Below, piece by piece: positions 40,943-50,602 of a DNA stretch of 64,000 nucleotides; position 1 is the first letter of the stretch, and every line of letters begins with the position of its first letter. The translations under genes were made by a program, and so were the position numbers. Below the pieces are notes generated by a model. The model was not told where the DNA came from, made no database searches, and saw nothing but the letters and a program-made list of their open reading frames with translations. The stretch comes from Leptospiraceae bacterium (lineage in GTDB: Bacteria; Spirochaetota; Leptospiria; Leptospirales; Leptospiraceae). The stretch is from contig JACKPA010000003.1 of NCBI GenBank assembly GCA_024233865.1, positions 248,001 to 312,000 of the forward strand. Direction: 5' to 3'.

Positions 40943-41943
40943 TACTCAGAATAATTGTTTTAGTTTCTTTTTTAATTTTATCGGTTTTACCTTCCTATGC
41001 TGAAGAGCATAAAGATGCAAGTTTTGATCTGTCTAGTGTTGTTATTCATCACTTAAAAGACAAAGCGGAATTTCCTATTAACGTTGGTGGTAGGAAAGTT
41101 TTTGAAGGGGACAAAGATTTTGATCCGCAAGTAAAAAGTATATTTGAAGATCACCATACTCATAAAAAATATCACTTTGTGGGTGGCTATGACCTTCATA
41201 TAACCAAAAGGGTGACGATGATGTGGATTGTTAGCTTTTTCTTAATGCTTACTTTCATATCCGCTGCAAGGATCATTGCCAAAAATCCTTATAGGGTTCA
41301 ATCGCGTTTTGCAGGATTAGTTGAATCATTTATCCAGTTTTTGAAAAATGATGTTATAGACCCAAATATGCATGGGCATGGGCATCCTTATTACCATTAC
41401 CTATTTTCGCTGTTTTTCTTTATTTTATTCTGTAATTTGTTTGGGATTATTCCACCTGTGGGGGAAGTTATAGCTTGGGTGGGGGGCATGGATGCGCACC
41501 ACTCGCTTCCTGTTCAAATTTGGAGTGGTATAACGGCAACAGGAGACGTATCTGTTACCGTTGCGCTTGCAATCTTAACTTTTATCCTTATTTATGCTAC
41601 TGGTTTTGTTTATCAGGGCATTAAGTTCATTATAAATGTTGTGCCTACTGGTGTTCCTTTAGCGATGTATCCTTTACTCTGGCCTTTGGAGTTTATTGTT
41701 TCGCCTCTTGCCAAGTCGTTTTCTCTCACTGTGCGGCTTTTGGCAAATATGACTGCTGGGCACGTTATAATTCTTGCTTTAATGGGATTTGTTTTTCAAT
41801 TTCAAAGTTATAAAGTTGTTCCTGTTTCCATATTGAGTTCGGCTGCGATTTATCTGTTGGAAATATTTGTCGCTTTTTTGCAGGCTTATATTTTTACTTT
41901 ATTGACGGCTATTTTTGTAGGATCGTCTATGCATAAGCATTAA
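40939..41943 (+). CDS. atpB: ATP synthase subunit a
   Basis: A 334-residue membrane subunit of F0. Residues 1-21 are a signal peptide (ILSVLPSYAEE) and about 75 residues of periplasmic extension precede the first span. The proton-channel helix has FSLTVRLLANMTAGHVI with the essential Arg, and the preceding MYPLLWPLEFIVSPLAKS is typical. It works with AtpE in proton translocation. Confidence 0.95.
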   Translation: MILRIIVLVSFLILSVLPSYAEEHKDASFDLSSVVIHHLKDKAEFPINVGGRKVFEGDKDFDPQVKSIFEDHHTHKKYHFVGGYDLHITKRVTMMWIVSFFLMLTFISAARIIAKNPYRVQSRFAGLVESFIQFLKNDVIDPNMHGHGHPYYHYLFSLFFFILFCNLFGIIPPVGEVIAWVGGMDAHHSLPVQIWSGITATGDVSVTVALAILTFILIYATGFVYQGIKFIINVVPTGVPLAMYPLLWPLEFIVSPLAKSFSLTVRLLANMTAGHVIILALMGFVFQFQSYKVVPVSILSSAAIYLLEIFVAFLQAYIFTLLTAIFVGSSMHKH

Positions 41944-41983
41944 TTTATATTTAAAACATATTATTAATTTTTTAGGAGATATT

Positions 41984-42292
41984 ATGGACTTTGGTTTAGG
42001 TTACATAGGAGTTGGAATTGGTGCAGGTCTGGCAATCATTGGTGCGGGTTTGGGTATTGGAAAGATTGGTGGTTCTGCTGCAGAAGGAATTAGCAGGCAA
42101 CCTGAAGCGTCAGGAAAGATTCAAGCGGCAATGATTATTTCTGCTGCGTTAATTGAAGGTGTTGCTCTTTTTGCACTTGTAATCGCGTTTTTAGCTGGAG
42201 ACCTTTTAAACAAAGAGCTTCCAAAAAGCGTACAAAATGCTAGTGCTAAGCATGTAACTGCTCCAGCAAGCGGTGGCGGGAATCCACAATAA
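41984..42292 (+). CDS. atpE: ATP synthase subunit c
   Basis: A 102-residue proteolipid with two spans. The first has GVGIGAGLAIIGAGLGIGK, the loop has ISRQPEASGKI, and the second has SAALIEGVALFALVIAF with the ion-binding Glu. The Gly after Glu (EG, not ES/ET) argues for a proton rather than sodium site. A tail of 25 residues is longer than usual. AGGAG lies 7 bases upstream of the ATG. Confidence 0.95.
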   Translation: MDFGLGYIGVGIGAGLAIIGAGLGIGKIGGSAAEGISRQPEASGKIQAAMIISAALIEGVALFALVIAFLAGDLLNKELPKSVQNASAKHVTAPASGGGNPQ

Positions 42293-42315
42293 AATAACAA
42301 AAAGGATATTAAATC

Positions 42316-42837
42316 TTGATTTACTTAGCTGCAGAAGGTTTAGACTTACTTAGTGTTAATCCAGGGTTATTATTTTGGACCCTGGTTACGTTCTTGATCG
42401 TTGTTATTATCCTGAAAATGTTTGCTTGGAATCCGATTATTCATGCTTTGGATGAGCGAGCAGATAAGATTCATGGTGATATAGATAGAGCAGATAAATT
42501 GCGTAAGGAAGCTGAAGAAGCTCTGGAATCTTACCGCGAAAAGATTGCCAATGCCAATAAAGAAGGTAATGCAATTTTGGAAGAGGCAAAAAATGACGCG
42601 AACAACCTGCGAAACAAAATGTTAGAGGAAACTCAACAAGAAATAAGAACCTTGAAAGAGCAGTCCTTAAGGGATATTGAATTATCTAAGCAAAAAGCGG
42701 TTCAAGAGATACAAGAGCAAGTTATCGAACTATCAGTAAGCATTGCCGGTCAAATCCTTGAGAAAAAACTCAAAACGGAAGATCATGTAGCGTTTGTAAA
42801 TAACGAAATAGAAAAGCTAAAGGATCTTAAAGTTTAA
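42316..42837 (+). CDS. atpF: ATP synthase subunit b
   Basis: A 173-residue stator subunit starting at TTG with AAAGGA upstream. One membrane span (about 17-37, LLFWTLVTFLIVVIILKMF) is followed by PIIHALDERADKI and a long alpha-helical stalk rich in Glu, Lys and Ala. It connects F0 to F1 via delta. Confidence 0.95.
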   Translation: MIYLAAEGLDLLSVNPGLLFWTLVTFLIVVIILKMFAWNPIIHALDERADKIHGDIDRADKLRKEAEEALESYREKIANANKEGNAILEEAKNDANNLRNKMLEETQQEIRTLKEQSLRDIELSKQKAVQEIQEQVIELSVSIAGQILEKKLKTEDHVAFVNNEIEKLKDLKV

Positions 42838-42839
42838 AT

Positions 42840-43409
42840 ATGAGCGATGTACAAATTGCAAAGATGTATTCCAGAGCAATTCTTGAGATTGCCGTCGAAT
42901 CTAATGCTATTGATTCTCTTGAGTCTGAACTAAAAGATACCGTAGATTTATTTGTTAAAGATGATGAAATATGGAATTTTTTGATTTCTCCAAGGATAGA
43001 CAGGCAAATAAAAGCAAGTATCATTGAACAAGCAACAAAAGGTCGGGTTTCTGAAACCTTGTCATCTTTTTTACGTGTTTTGATTAAAAATGATAGGATG
43101 TTATGTTTACCGGAAATTTACAAGCAGTTCTATTTGGGAATTGACCAACTCAAAGGTAGGATCCGGGCAAGCGTTTATGTTGCCTCACCATTGCCTTCTT
43201 CGGAAGTAGAAAAATTAAAAGCAATTCTATCACAAAAATACAATGGTGAATGTTTTATAGATGTTGTGGTTAAGCCGGATGTGATTGGAGGGTTGGTTAT
43301 TAGAATTGGTGATGAAATAATTGATGGTTCAATGCAAAACTACTTATATACAATTCGACAACGCTTACTAGAGACTAAGCAGCAAAGTGGAGCCTTTTAT
43401 GAGAATTAA
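42840..43409 (+). CDS. atpH: ATP synthase subunit delta
   Basis: A 189-residue subunit: YSRAILEIAVESNAID at the start, ISPRIDRQIK, and the C-terminal FIDVVVKPDVIGGLVIRIGDEIIDGS (core PxxIGGLVIRIGDxxIDGS). It joins the stalk to the alpha subunits. It overlaps atpA by 11 bp at its 3' end. Confidence 0.94.
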   Translation: MSDVQIAKMYSRAILEIAVESNAIDSLESELKDTVDLFVKDDEIWNFLISPRIDRQIKASIIEQATKGRVSETLSSFLRVLIKNDRMLCLPEIYKQFYLGIDQLKGRIRASVYVASPLPSSEVEKLKAILSQKYNGECFIDVVVKPDVIGGLVIRIGDEIIDGSMQNYLYTIRQRLLETKQQSGAFYEN

Positions 43410-44910
43410 AACAGATGAAATTACATCTATTATAAAAAAAGAGATACAAAATTTTAAACAAGACCTTGATGTTAAAGAAGTTGGAACTGTTATCGAGGTT
43501 GGAGATGGTATTGCTAGAATCTTCGGATTAAGTAATGTAATGGCGGGTGAGTTGATTGAATTTCAAAATGGAGTTAAGGGACAAGCCTTCAACTTAGAAG
43601 AGAACTCCGTTGGTGTTGTTATTTTGGGTGATTACCAACATATAGAAGAAGGTTTCACCGTTAAAAGAACAAATAAAATTTTTGAAGTACCTGTTGGAAG
43701 CGCTATGTTAGGAAGGGTTGTGAATCCTTTGGGTGAGCCAATGGATGGTAAGGGACCAATTAATACGTCTTTGCATAGAGCGGTTGAAATCATTGCTCCG
43801 GGTATTTCAAAAAGACAACCAGTGAAAGAATCTTTGCAAACAGGTATTAAGTCAGTTGACTCTATGATACCTATAGGTAGAGGACAAAGGGAACTTATTA
43901 TTGGGGATAGAGGAACCGGAAAAACGGCTATTGCACTTGATACAATAATCAACCAAAAAGAGACGGGAGTTATTTGTGTATACGTGGCAATAGGTCAAAA
44001 AGCTTCTACAATAGCTGGTGTTGTGCAAAAGTTGGAAGAAGCTGGGGCTATGCCTTATACAATTGTAGTTGCGTCTGCTGCTTCAGAGCCTGCTCCACTT
44101 CAATATGTTGCTCCTTATTCCGGTTGTACTATAGCTGAATACTTTATGTACAACGAAAATAAGCACACCTTGGTGATATATGATGATTTGAGTAAACAAG
44201 CCGTTGCCTATAGGCAGATGAGTTTGTTACTTAGGAGACCACCAGGTAGAGAAGCTTATCCTGGAGACGTGTTTTATTTGCATTCAAGATTATTAGAAAG
44301 AGCAGCCAAACTAGATGATAAATATGGTGGTGGTTCTTTAACTGCTTTACCTATTATTGAAACTCAGGATGGTGAGGTATCTGCTTATATTCCAACAAAT
44401 GTGATTTCGATTACAGACGGGCAGATTTATTTGCAATCTAATCTATTTGCTTCTGGTGTTAGACCGGCGGTTGACGTTGGTATATCGGTTTCAAGGGTAG
44501 GTGGAGCAGCTCAAATAAAAGCGATGAGAAAAGTAGCCGGTCGTTTAAAATTAGATTTGGCTCAATTTAGAGATTTGGAAGCATTCGCGCAACTTGGTAC
44601 GGAATTAGACGCAGCAACACAAGCTCAGTTGGATAGGGGATATCGTATTGTTGAAATATTAAAACAACCACAAGCGAAACCTATGCCTGTTGAGGAGCAA
44701 GTCGTTGTGATTTTTGCCGTAACAAAAGGGTTTTTGGACAAGGTTCCTATTCATAAAATTCGTGGAGTTGAATCACACATCCTTGAATCTATGAGGACGA
44801 AATATCCTGAGGTTTTAAATAGTATTAAAACAGATAAGGATATAAAGGACGAAAAACTATTATCTGATAAATTGCAGGAAATAGTTAATGAGTTTTTATC
44901 GAAAAATTAA
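43399..44910 (+). CDS. atpA: ATP synthase subunit alpha
   Basis: A protein of 503 residues from ATG 43399. A GGAG ribosome-binding site 7 bases upstream favours this over the GTG at 43387. Motifs are the P-loop GDRGTGKTAIA, the Arg finger region GISVSRVGGAAQ, and VGTVIEVGDGIARI at the front. It forms the non-catalytic nucleotide sites of F1. Confidence 0.97.
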   Translation: MRIKTDEITSIIKKEIQNFKQDLDVKEVGTVIEVGDGIARIFGLSNVMAGELIEFQNGVKGQAFNLEENSVGVVILGDYQHIEEGFTVKRTNKIFEVPVGSAMLGRVVNPLGEPMDGKGPINTSLHRAVEIIAPGISKRQPVKESLQTGIKSVDSMIPIGRGQRELIIGDRGTGKTAIALDTIINQKETGVICVYVAIGQKASTIAGVVQKLEEAGAMPYTIVVASAASEPAPLQYVAPYSGCTIAEYFMYNENKHTLVIYDDLSKQAVAYRQMSLLLRRPPGREAYPGDVFYLHSRLLERAAKLDDKYGGGSLTALPIIETQDGEVSAYIPTNVISITDGQIYLQSNLFASGVRPAVDVGISVSRVGGAAQIKAMRKVAGRLKLDLAQFRDLEAFAQLGTELDAATQAQLDRGYRIVEILKQPQAKPMPVEEQVVVIFAVTKGFLDKVPIHKIRGVESHILESMRTKYPEVLNSIKTDKDIKDEKLLSDKLQEIVNEFLSKN

Positions 44911-44928
44911 AAAAAGAACGGTTTAAAA

Positions 44929-45795
44929 TTGGCTACACCTAGAGAAATAAAAAAGAGGATTAATTCGGTAAAAAATACGAGAAAGATTACTCGTACGATG
45001 GAAATGGTTTCAACTGCTAAATCTAAGAAATTGAGCGATAGGGTAAATGCATCGAAGCCATTTTCTGAAAAAATTCAAGAGTTGACATCTTCTCTTTCTG
45101 ATCTATCTTCCCAAATTAGTAGTCCGTATTTGCGGAAACCAGAGGTAGTTCATAAAATTGCCATGTTGGTGGTTACAGCAAATAGAGGCCTTTGTGGGGG
45201 ATATAATAGCAACATTCTACGTTTAGCTAGAAGTCGGATAATCGAATATCAAGCTAAAGGTGTTGAGTGTGATGTTTATGCTGTTGGAAAAAAAGGTATA
45301 TCTTTTTTTAAATTCACAAAGCAGAAGATTGTCCAGGGTTTCACAAACATAAACGAGGCGGCTGGTTATAAAGAAGCAGAGTATTTTGCTGACTTATTTA
45401 TGGATTTGTATGCTAATCAAGCAATAGACGGATTGGAAGTTATTTCTACGGTATACCAATCATCATCACACCAAAAGCCAGAGATTATTAAAATATTTCC
45501 TATAGAAACAAAGGAAAATACTTCGAAAAGTATGGAAAATGTGATTTATGAACCTAATCCGAAAGAAATTTTAGAGTCTTTATTGCCATTTACAATTAAA
45601 ACTTCTTTATATCGGATTTTGTTAGAAGCTCTTTGTTCGGAGCAGATTGCTCGAAGGATTGCAATGAAATCAGCTACAGATGCTGCTGGAGAAATGATAA
45701 AAATCCTCACAAGAGGCTATAACAGGGTTCGTCAGGCGAAGATTACACAGGAAATTTCGGAAATTGTAGCCGGCGCAGATTCGCTTAAGAAATAA
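44929..45795 (+). CDS. atpG: ATP synthase subunit gamma
   Basis: A 288-residue central-stalk subunit starting at TTG (MATPREIKKRINSVKNT). Signature stretches are ITRTMEMVSTAKSKK, TANRGLCGGYNSNI and the C-terminal RIAMKSATDAAGEMI with YNRVRQAKITQEISEI. It rotates inside the alpha3-beta3 ring. Confidence 0.96.
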   Translation: MATPREIKKRINSVKNTRKITRTMEMVSTAKSKKLSDRVNASKPFSEKIQELTSSLSDLSSQISSPYLRKPEVVHKIAMLVVTANRGLCGGYNSNILRLARSRIIEYQAKGVECDVYAVGKKGISFFKFTKQKIVQGFTNINEAAGYKEAEYFADLFMDLYANQAIDGLEVISTVYQSSSHQKPEIIKIFPIETKENTSKSMENVIYEPNPKEILESLLPFTIKTSLYRILLEALCSEQIARRIAMKSATDAAGEMIKILTRGYNRVRQAKITQEISEIVAGADSLKK

Positions 45796-45817
45796 CGATA
45801 TTATTAGGGAGCATTGA

Positions 45818-47221
45818 ATGAATACAGGAAAGATTAAACAAGTTATTGGTTCGGTTCTTGACGTAGGTTTTGAGAATGGCCATTTACCAGAGATATATAA
45901 CGCATTAGAAATTGAGGTCGATAAAGGTGACCATAAAGAAAAGATGGTTGCGGAAGTACAACAGCATTTAGGTAATAATACCGTTAGAGCTGTTGCCCTG
46001 TCTCCGGCAGAAGGCTTAACAAGAGGACAGATTGTAAACGACACAGGTGCACCGATTTCGGTGCCAGTTGGTAATGAGACTTTGGGAAGAATATTTAATG
46101 TTCTTGGAAATGTTGTAGATGAAGGGGAAGAGGTAAAAGTTAAAGAAAGAAGACCAATACATAGCCTTTCTCCCAATTTTGATGACTTGCAACCCAAAGC
46201 CGAGATTTTTGAAACTGGCATTAAGGTTATCGATCTTTTGGCTCCTTATATTAAAGGTGGAAAGACGGGGTTATTTGGGGGAGCTGGAGTGGGAAAGACT
46301 GTTGTTATTATGGAGTTGATTAACAACATTGCAAAGCAACATGGTGGGTATTCTGTTTTTGCTGGAGTGGGTGAGCGTACAAGAGAGGGAAATGACCTTT
46401 GGCGTGAGATGAAAGAATCTGGAGTTATAGATAAAACGGTTTTAGTATACGGTCAAATGAATGAGCCTCCTGGAGCACGCTTAAGAGTTGCATTATCTGC
46501 TTTAACAATGGCAGAATATTTTAGAGATTCTTCCGGAACTGATATTTTATTATTTGTGGATAATATTTTCCGTTTTTCACAAGCCGGATCGGAAGTTTCT
46601 GCTCTTTTGGGAAGGATGCCTAGTGCTGTAGGTTATCAACCTACTTTAGCTACAGAAATGGGTGCATTACAAGAGAGGATTACATCAACAAAACGTGGTT
46701 CTATTACATCAGTTCAAGCTATTTATGTTCCTGCTGACGATTTGACTGATCCTGCACCTGCTACGGCTTTTACTCACTTGGATGCTACTACTGTATTGTC
46801 GAGAGCTATATCAGAAAAAGCTATCTACCCTGCGGTTGACCCTTTGGATTCAACTTCAAGAGCATTAACGCCGGATGTAGTTGGTGAAGAGCATTATTTA
46901 GTTGCAAGGGAAGTGCAGACTATTTTACAAAGATACAAAGACCTTCAGGACATTATTGCCATTTTGGGGATGGATGAGTTATCAGAGGAAGATAAAATTC
47001 TTGTGGCTAGAGCTAGGAAAATGGAAAAGTTTTTATCGCAACCTTTCTTTGTTGCAGAGGCTTTTACTGGTACTCCTGGTAAATACGTAAAATTACAAGA
47101 TACTGTTCGTTCTTTTAAAGAGCTTTTGAGCGGAAAATATGATGATTTACCAGAGCAGGCTTTCTATATGGTAGGCTCTATAGAAGAAGCTGTAGAAAGA
47201 GCAAAACAATTAAGAGCATAG
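45818..47221 (+). CDS. atpD: ATP synthase subunit beta
   Basis: A 467-residue catalytic subunit. It has the P-loop GGAGVGKTVVIMELI, GERTREGNDLWREM, Walker B DILLFVDNIFRFSQ and the signature PAVDPLDSTS. GGGAG precedes the ATG. Length is standard. Confidence 0.98.
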   Translation: MNTGKIKQVIGSVLDVGFENGHLPEIYNALEIEVDKGDHKEKMVAEVQQHLGNNTVRAVALSPAEGLTRGQIVNDTGAPISVPVGNETLGRIFNVLGNVVDEGEEVKVKERRPIHSLSPNFDDLQPKAEIFETGIKVIDLLAPYIKGGKTGLFGGAGVGKTVVIMELINNIAKQHGGYSVFAGVGERTREGNDLWREMKESGVIDKTVLVYGQMNEPPGARLRVALSALTMAEYFRDSSGTDILLFVDNIFRFSQAGSEVSALLGRMPSAVGYQPTLATEMGALQERITSTKRGSITSVQAIYVPADDLTDPAPATAFTHLDATTVLSRAISEKAIYPAVDPLDSTSRALTPDVVGEEHYLVAREVQTILQRYKDLQDIIAILGMDELSEEDKILVARARKMEKFLSQPFFVAEAFTGTPGKYVKLQDTVRSFKELLSGKYDDLPEQAFYMVGSIEEAVERAKQLRA

Positions 47222-47227
47222 CATAAT

Positions 47228-47611
47228 ATGTCAGAAAAAGATTTAAATATAACGGTTATATCTCCGGAAAAAATTATTTATTCGGGTCAAGTTGACTATA
47301 TTAAAGTCCCAGGGAGTGATGGGTATTTTGGAATCATGGTAAACCATGCTCCGCTGGTTGCTGTAGTTGACATTGGTGTTTTAGAACTGAAAAATAGTGG
47401 TAATACAATTCGAATAGTTGTTGAAGGCGGTTTTATTGAGGTGAAAGCAAATAAAGTCAGTGTTTTAACAAATGGGGGAGATGTAAAGGATAAAATTGAC
47501 TTGGAAAAAGCCAAAAAAGATTTAGAAAATCTCATAAATGATGTTAGTATTAAAAATAGAGATTTACAAATTAAAAAGGCTCAGGCAAGAATTTTAGCTT
47601 ACGAACTATAA
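47228..47611 (+). CDS. atpC: ATP synthase subunit epsilon
   Basis: A 127-residue subunit with an N-terminal beta-sandwich (VISPEKIIYSGQVDYIKVPG, DGYFGIMVNHAPLVAV) and a C-terminal helical hairpin (DLEKAKKDLENL, IKKAQARI). It can inhibit hydrolysis. It ends the atp operon. Confidence 0.95.
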   Translation: MSEKDLNITVISPEKIIYSGQVDYIKVPGSDGYFGIMVNHAPLVAVVDIGVLELKNSGNTIRIVVEGGFIEVKANKVSVLTNGGDVKDKIDLEKAKKDLENLINDVSIKNRDLQIKKAQARILAYEL

Positions 47612-47663
47612 TAGGTAACAGTATATTTTTTCTAATATAAAAATAATTTTATCTATATTAATT

Positions 47664-47921
47664 TTGCTTTTCTTTATTTTAATGGGAGATTATCTTGTCT
47701 CCCATCGTAATATCTTACAAAAAATCCACCGATCAGAACGAATCTACGTGAAAATTTATGGAAATATTAAAAATCCCGGAATTTATGAGCTAAAAGAGGG
47801 GGAAATATTAAAAAAATTAATTGATAAAGCAGGTGGATTTATAAATAATAAAGATAATTTAGGTCTTGACTTGGATTCTGTTTTACAGGATGGTCAGGTA
47901 ATATATATCAATTTCAGGTAA
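47664..47921 (+). CDS. SLBB-domain mini-protein
   Basis: An 85-residue frame from TTG 47664. After a hydrophobic start comes an SLBB-type beta-grasp domain: IYVKIYGNIKNPGIYELKEG, LIDKAGGF and the closing DGQVIYINF. SLBB domains occur in polysaccharide export and ComEA proteins and bind glycans. The open frame extends back to 47619 with a further hydrophobic stretch (KIILSILILLFFILMG), but no ATG, GTG or TTG lies there; AGGTAA at 47613 would fit an ATT or ATA start. The true N-terminus is therefore uncertain. The gene sits between atpC and the acidic repeat protein. Confidence 0.6.
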   Translation: MLFFILMGDYLVSHRNILQKIHRSERIYVKIYGNIKNPGIYELKEGEILKKLIDKAGGFINNKDNLGLDLDSVLQDGQVIYINFR

Positions 47922-47927
47922 GAGAGA

Positions 47928-50600
47928 ATGGGAGCTTTGGAACAAGAAAACAATAAAATTGGTAATCCCCTTGATAAGATAGATTTCATTCCGACAAGAG
48001 GCAGAGAATTAGATTTTTCTGAAGAAGAGAGTGTTGATCTTGAAAATGAAGTCGATTCTGAGTTGTCTTTGGGAGATGTCTTAGAATTGGAAAAAGAAGA
48101 TGATGTTCACCCTTTTTCTACTTCTAATCATGGAGAAATCCATGGTAGTGATAGAGAAGTCGAACAAGAAATTGACTTAAGGGCTATGCATGAGCATGAT
48201 GATTCTTCAGATGATTTGGATAAGAGAATTGATGATTTTGCTTCTTTGTTAAAAGAAGATGATGATTTCGAAGAAGATGTTTCCAGAAAAAACTTTGAGG
48301 AAGACGGACAAGAAATTCCATTAGAATCAAGTGATTTGCTTCCTTTGTCTTTTACGGAAGAAAACGAAACATCTATCAAAGATGATATGGAAGAATTTTC
48401 CTCTGATAAAACTACACCAATTGAAGATGACATAAACTTGGAAAATGGGCAATTAAAATCTGAAAACTCAGAGGAAAATGGTAGTATAGATAACCAATAT
48501 GATTTTTACGATCCTGATGCAGGGGAAGAATTGCCTACTGATATTACTGAAATTGGTACCTTAAAGGAAGACAATGATAATGAGTTAGATAATATATTAG
48601 AATCGGGTGATTTTGAGACGGAAGACGAAGAGGGCAAATCCGTTTTTGATGAGGAAAATGAAGATGAAGATATAACGTTATCCGGTGGAGAGTTAGATAA
48701 TATATTAGAATCGGGTGATTTTGAGACGGAAGACGAAGAGGGCAAATCCGTTTTTGATGAGGAAAATGAAGATGAAGATATAACGTTATCCGGTGGAGAG
48801 TTAGATAATATATTAGAATCGGGTGATTTTGAGACGGAAGACGAAGAGGGCAAATCCGTTTTTGATGAGGAAAATGAAGATGAAGATATAACGTTATCCG
48901 GTGGAGAGTTAGATAATATATTAGAATCGGGTGATTTTGAGACGGAAGACGAAGAGGGCAAATCCGTTTTTGATGAGGAAAATGAAGATGAAGATATAAC
49001 GTTATCCGGTGGAGAGTTAGATAATATATTAGAATCGGGTGATTTTGAGACGGAAGACGAAGAGGGCAAATCCGTTTTTGATGAGGAAAATGAAGATGAA
49101 GATATAACGTTATCCGGTGGAGAGTTAGATAATATATTAGAATCGGGTGATTTTGAGACGGAAGACGAAGAGGGCAAATCCGTTTTTGATGAGGAAAATG
49201 AAGATGAAGATATAACGTTATCCGGTGGAGAGTTAGATAATATATTAGAATCGGGTGATTTTGAGACGGAAGACGAAGAGGGCAAATCCGTTTTTGATGA
49301 GGAAAATGAAGATGAAGATATAACGTTATCCGGTGGAGAGTTAGATAATATATTAGAATCGGGTGATTTTGAGACGGAAGACGAAGAGGGCAAATCCGTT
49401 TTTGATGAGGAAAATGAAGATGAAGATATAACGTTATCCGGTGGAGAGTTAGATAATATATTAGAATCGGGTGATTTTGAGACGGAAGACGAAGAGGGCA
49501 AATCCGTTTTTGATGAGGAAAATGAAGATGAAGATATAACGTTATCCGGTGGAGAGTTAGATAATATATTAGAATCGGGTGATTTTGAGACGGAAGACGA
49601 AGAGGGCAAATCCGTTTTTGATGAGGAAAATGAAGATGAAGATATAACGTTATCCGGTGGAGAGTTAGATAATATATTAGAATCGGGTGATTTTGAGACG
49701 GAAGACGAAGAGGGCAAATCCGTTTTTGATGAAGAAAATGAAGATGAAGATATAACGCTATCCGGCGATGAGTTGGATAATATTCTTGAGTCTGGCGATT
49801 TTGAAACCGAAGAAGTTAAGTCCGTTTTTGATGAGGATTCAGAAGATGAAGATATAACGCTATCCGGCGATGAGTTGGATAATATTCTTGAGTCTGGCGA
49901 TTTTGAAACCGAAGAAGTTAAGTCCGTTTTTGATGAGGATTCAGAAGATGAAGATATAACGCTATCCGGTGATGAGTTGGATAATATTCTTGAGTCTGGC
50001 GATTTTGAAACCGAAGAAGTTAAGTCCGTTTTTGATGAGGATTCAGAAGATGAAGATATAACGCTATCCGGTGATGAGTTGGATAATATTCTTGAGTCTG
50101 GCGATTTTGAAGAGGAAATTTCTGAAGCTGATTCAGAAGAAATTCAAGAAGATGTTGACAATGATCTAAGTTCAGAAGAATTAGCTAGTATTATAGGTGA
50201 TGTTCCACCGGAAGAAACTTTGATTGCTAAAAATGAATTAGTTGATGAAGAAATTGGAAACTTTGAGGATGAAGACGAGATTCAGTTTGGTAGCGATGAT
50301 GGTGTCGTAATCGATTTAGATGAATATTTATCTCAAGATGAAAACAGAAAAGAACCACAAGTTCAAGAAAAAGAGAAAACTGAGGAAACTAAAAAAACTA
50401 TAGCCGAAAAGGAGCCCTCTTCTGAAATAAACAATTCTAAATTGCCAAGCGTAGAAGGTACCAATCAAGAAGAACTCAAAAAAATGATGAGTTACATAGA
50501 TGAATTGCTTGGAAAACTTCCGGATGATATCATTCGTGAATTTGTGCAATCCGAGTATTTTGAATTGTATAAAAAAATTATGAGCGATCTTGGATTATAA
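47928..50600 (+). CDS. Large acidic repeat protein
   Basis: An 890-residue, extremely acidic protein (Asp/Glu-rich) with no signal peptide. The front (1-218) is low-complexity acidic. Then come eleven 36-residue units (ELDNILESGDFETEDEE...), three 34-residue units with a modified middle (FETEEVKSVFDED) and a partial unit. The last 50 residues (NQEELKKMMSYIDELLG, PDDIIREFVQSEYFELYKK) look conserved and structured. The protein is probably disordered and multivalent, with a short anchoring C-terminus. It precedes a GAF protein by 2 bp (operon). Function unknown; binding of cations or basic proteins is a guess. Confidence 0.7.
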   Translation: MGALEQENNKIGNPLDKIDFIPTRGRELDFSEEESVDLENEVDSELSLGDVLELEKEDDVHPFSTSNHGEIHGSDREVEQEIDLRAMHEHDDSSDDLDKRIDDFASLLKEDDDFEEDVSRKNFEEDGQEIPLESSDLLPLSFTEENETSIKDDMEEFSSDKTTPIEDDINLENGQLKSENSEENGSIDNQYDFYDPDAGEELPTDITEIGTLKEDNDNELDNILESGDFETEDEEGKSVFDEENEDEDITLSGGELDNILESGDFETEDEEGKSVFDEENEDEDITLSGGELDNILESGDFETEDEEGKSVFDEENEDEDITLSGGELDNILESGDFETEDEEGKSVFDEENEDEDITLSGGELDNILESGDFETEDEEGKSVFDEENEDEDITLSGGELDNILESGDFETEDEEGKSVFDEENEDEDITLSGGELDNILESGDFETEDEEGKSVFDEENEDEDITLSGGELDNILESGDFETEDEEGKSVFDEENEDEDITLSGGELDNILESGDFETEDEEGKSVFDEENEDEDITLSGGELDNILESGDFETEDEEGKSVFDEENEDEDITLSGGELDNILESGDFETEDEEGKSVFDEENEDEDITLSGDELDNILESGDFETEEVKSVFDEDSEDEDITLSGDELDNILESGDFETEEVKSVFDEDSEDEDITLSGDELDNILESGDFETEEVKSVFDEDSEDEDITLSGDELDNILESGDFEEEISEADSEEIQEDVDNDLSSEELASIIGDVPPEETLIAKNELVDEEIGNFEDEDEIQFGSDDGVVIDLDEYLSQDENRKEPQVQEKEKTEETKKTIAEKEPSSEINNSKLPSVEGTNQEELKKMMSYIDELLGKLPDDIIREFVQSEYFELYKKIMSDLGL
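48582..50111 (+). repeat. Tandem coding repeats: 11 x 108 bp, 3 x 102 bp and a partial
   Basis: Units begin with the ELDNIL codons at 48582 and every 108 bp to 49662. The eleven copies look almost identical at DNA level, including third positions; the last has GAAGAA for GAGGAA. Units of 102 bp follow at 49770, 49872 and 49974, and a partial unit at 50076-50111. All are in frame, so copy number can change without breaking the gene. Confidence 0.95.
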
Positions 50601-50602
50601 AC

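Noticed and set aside
48506..49717. Long minus-strand open frame rich in Ser, Pro and Asp
   Set aside because: It is the antisense reading of the 108-bp repeats of the acidic protein. It has no ribosome-binding site and its composition follows from the complementary codons.
48582..50111. Repeat array as a CRISPR
   Set aside because: Units are 102-108 bp, contiguous, without spacers and in frame with a coding sequence.
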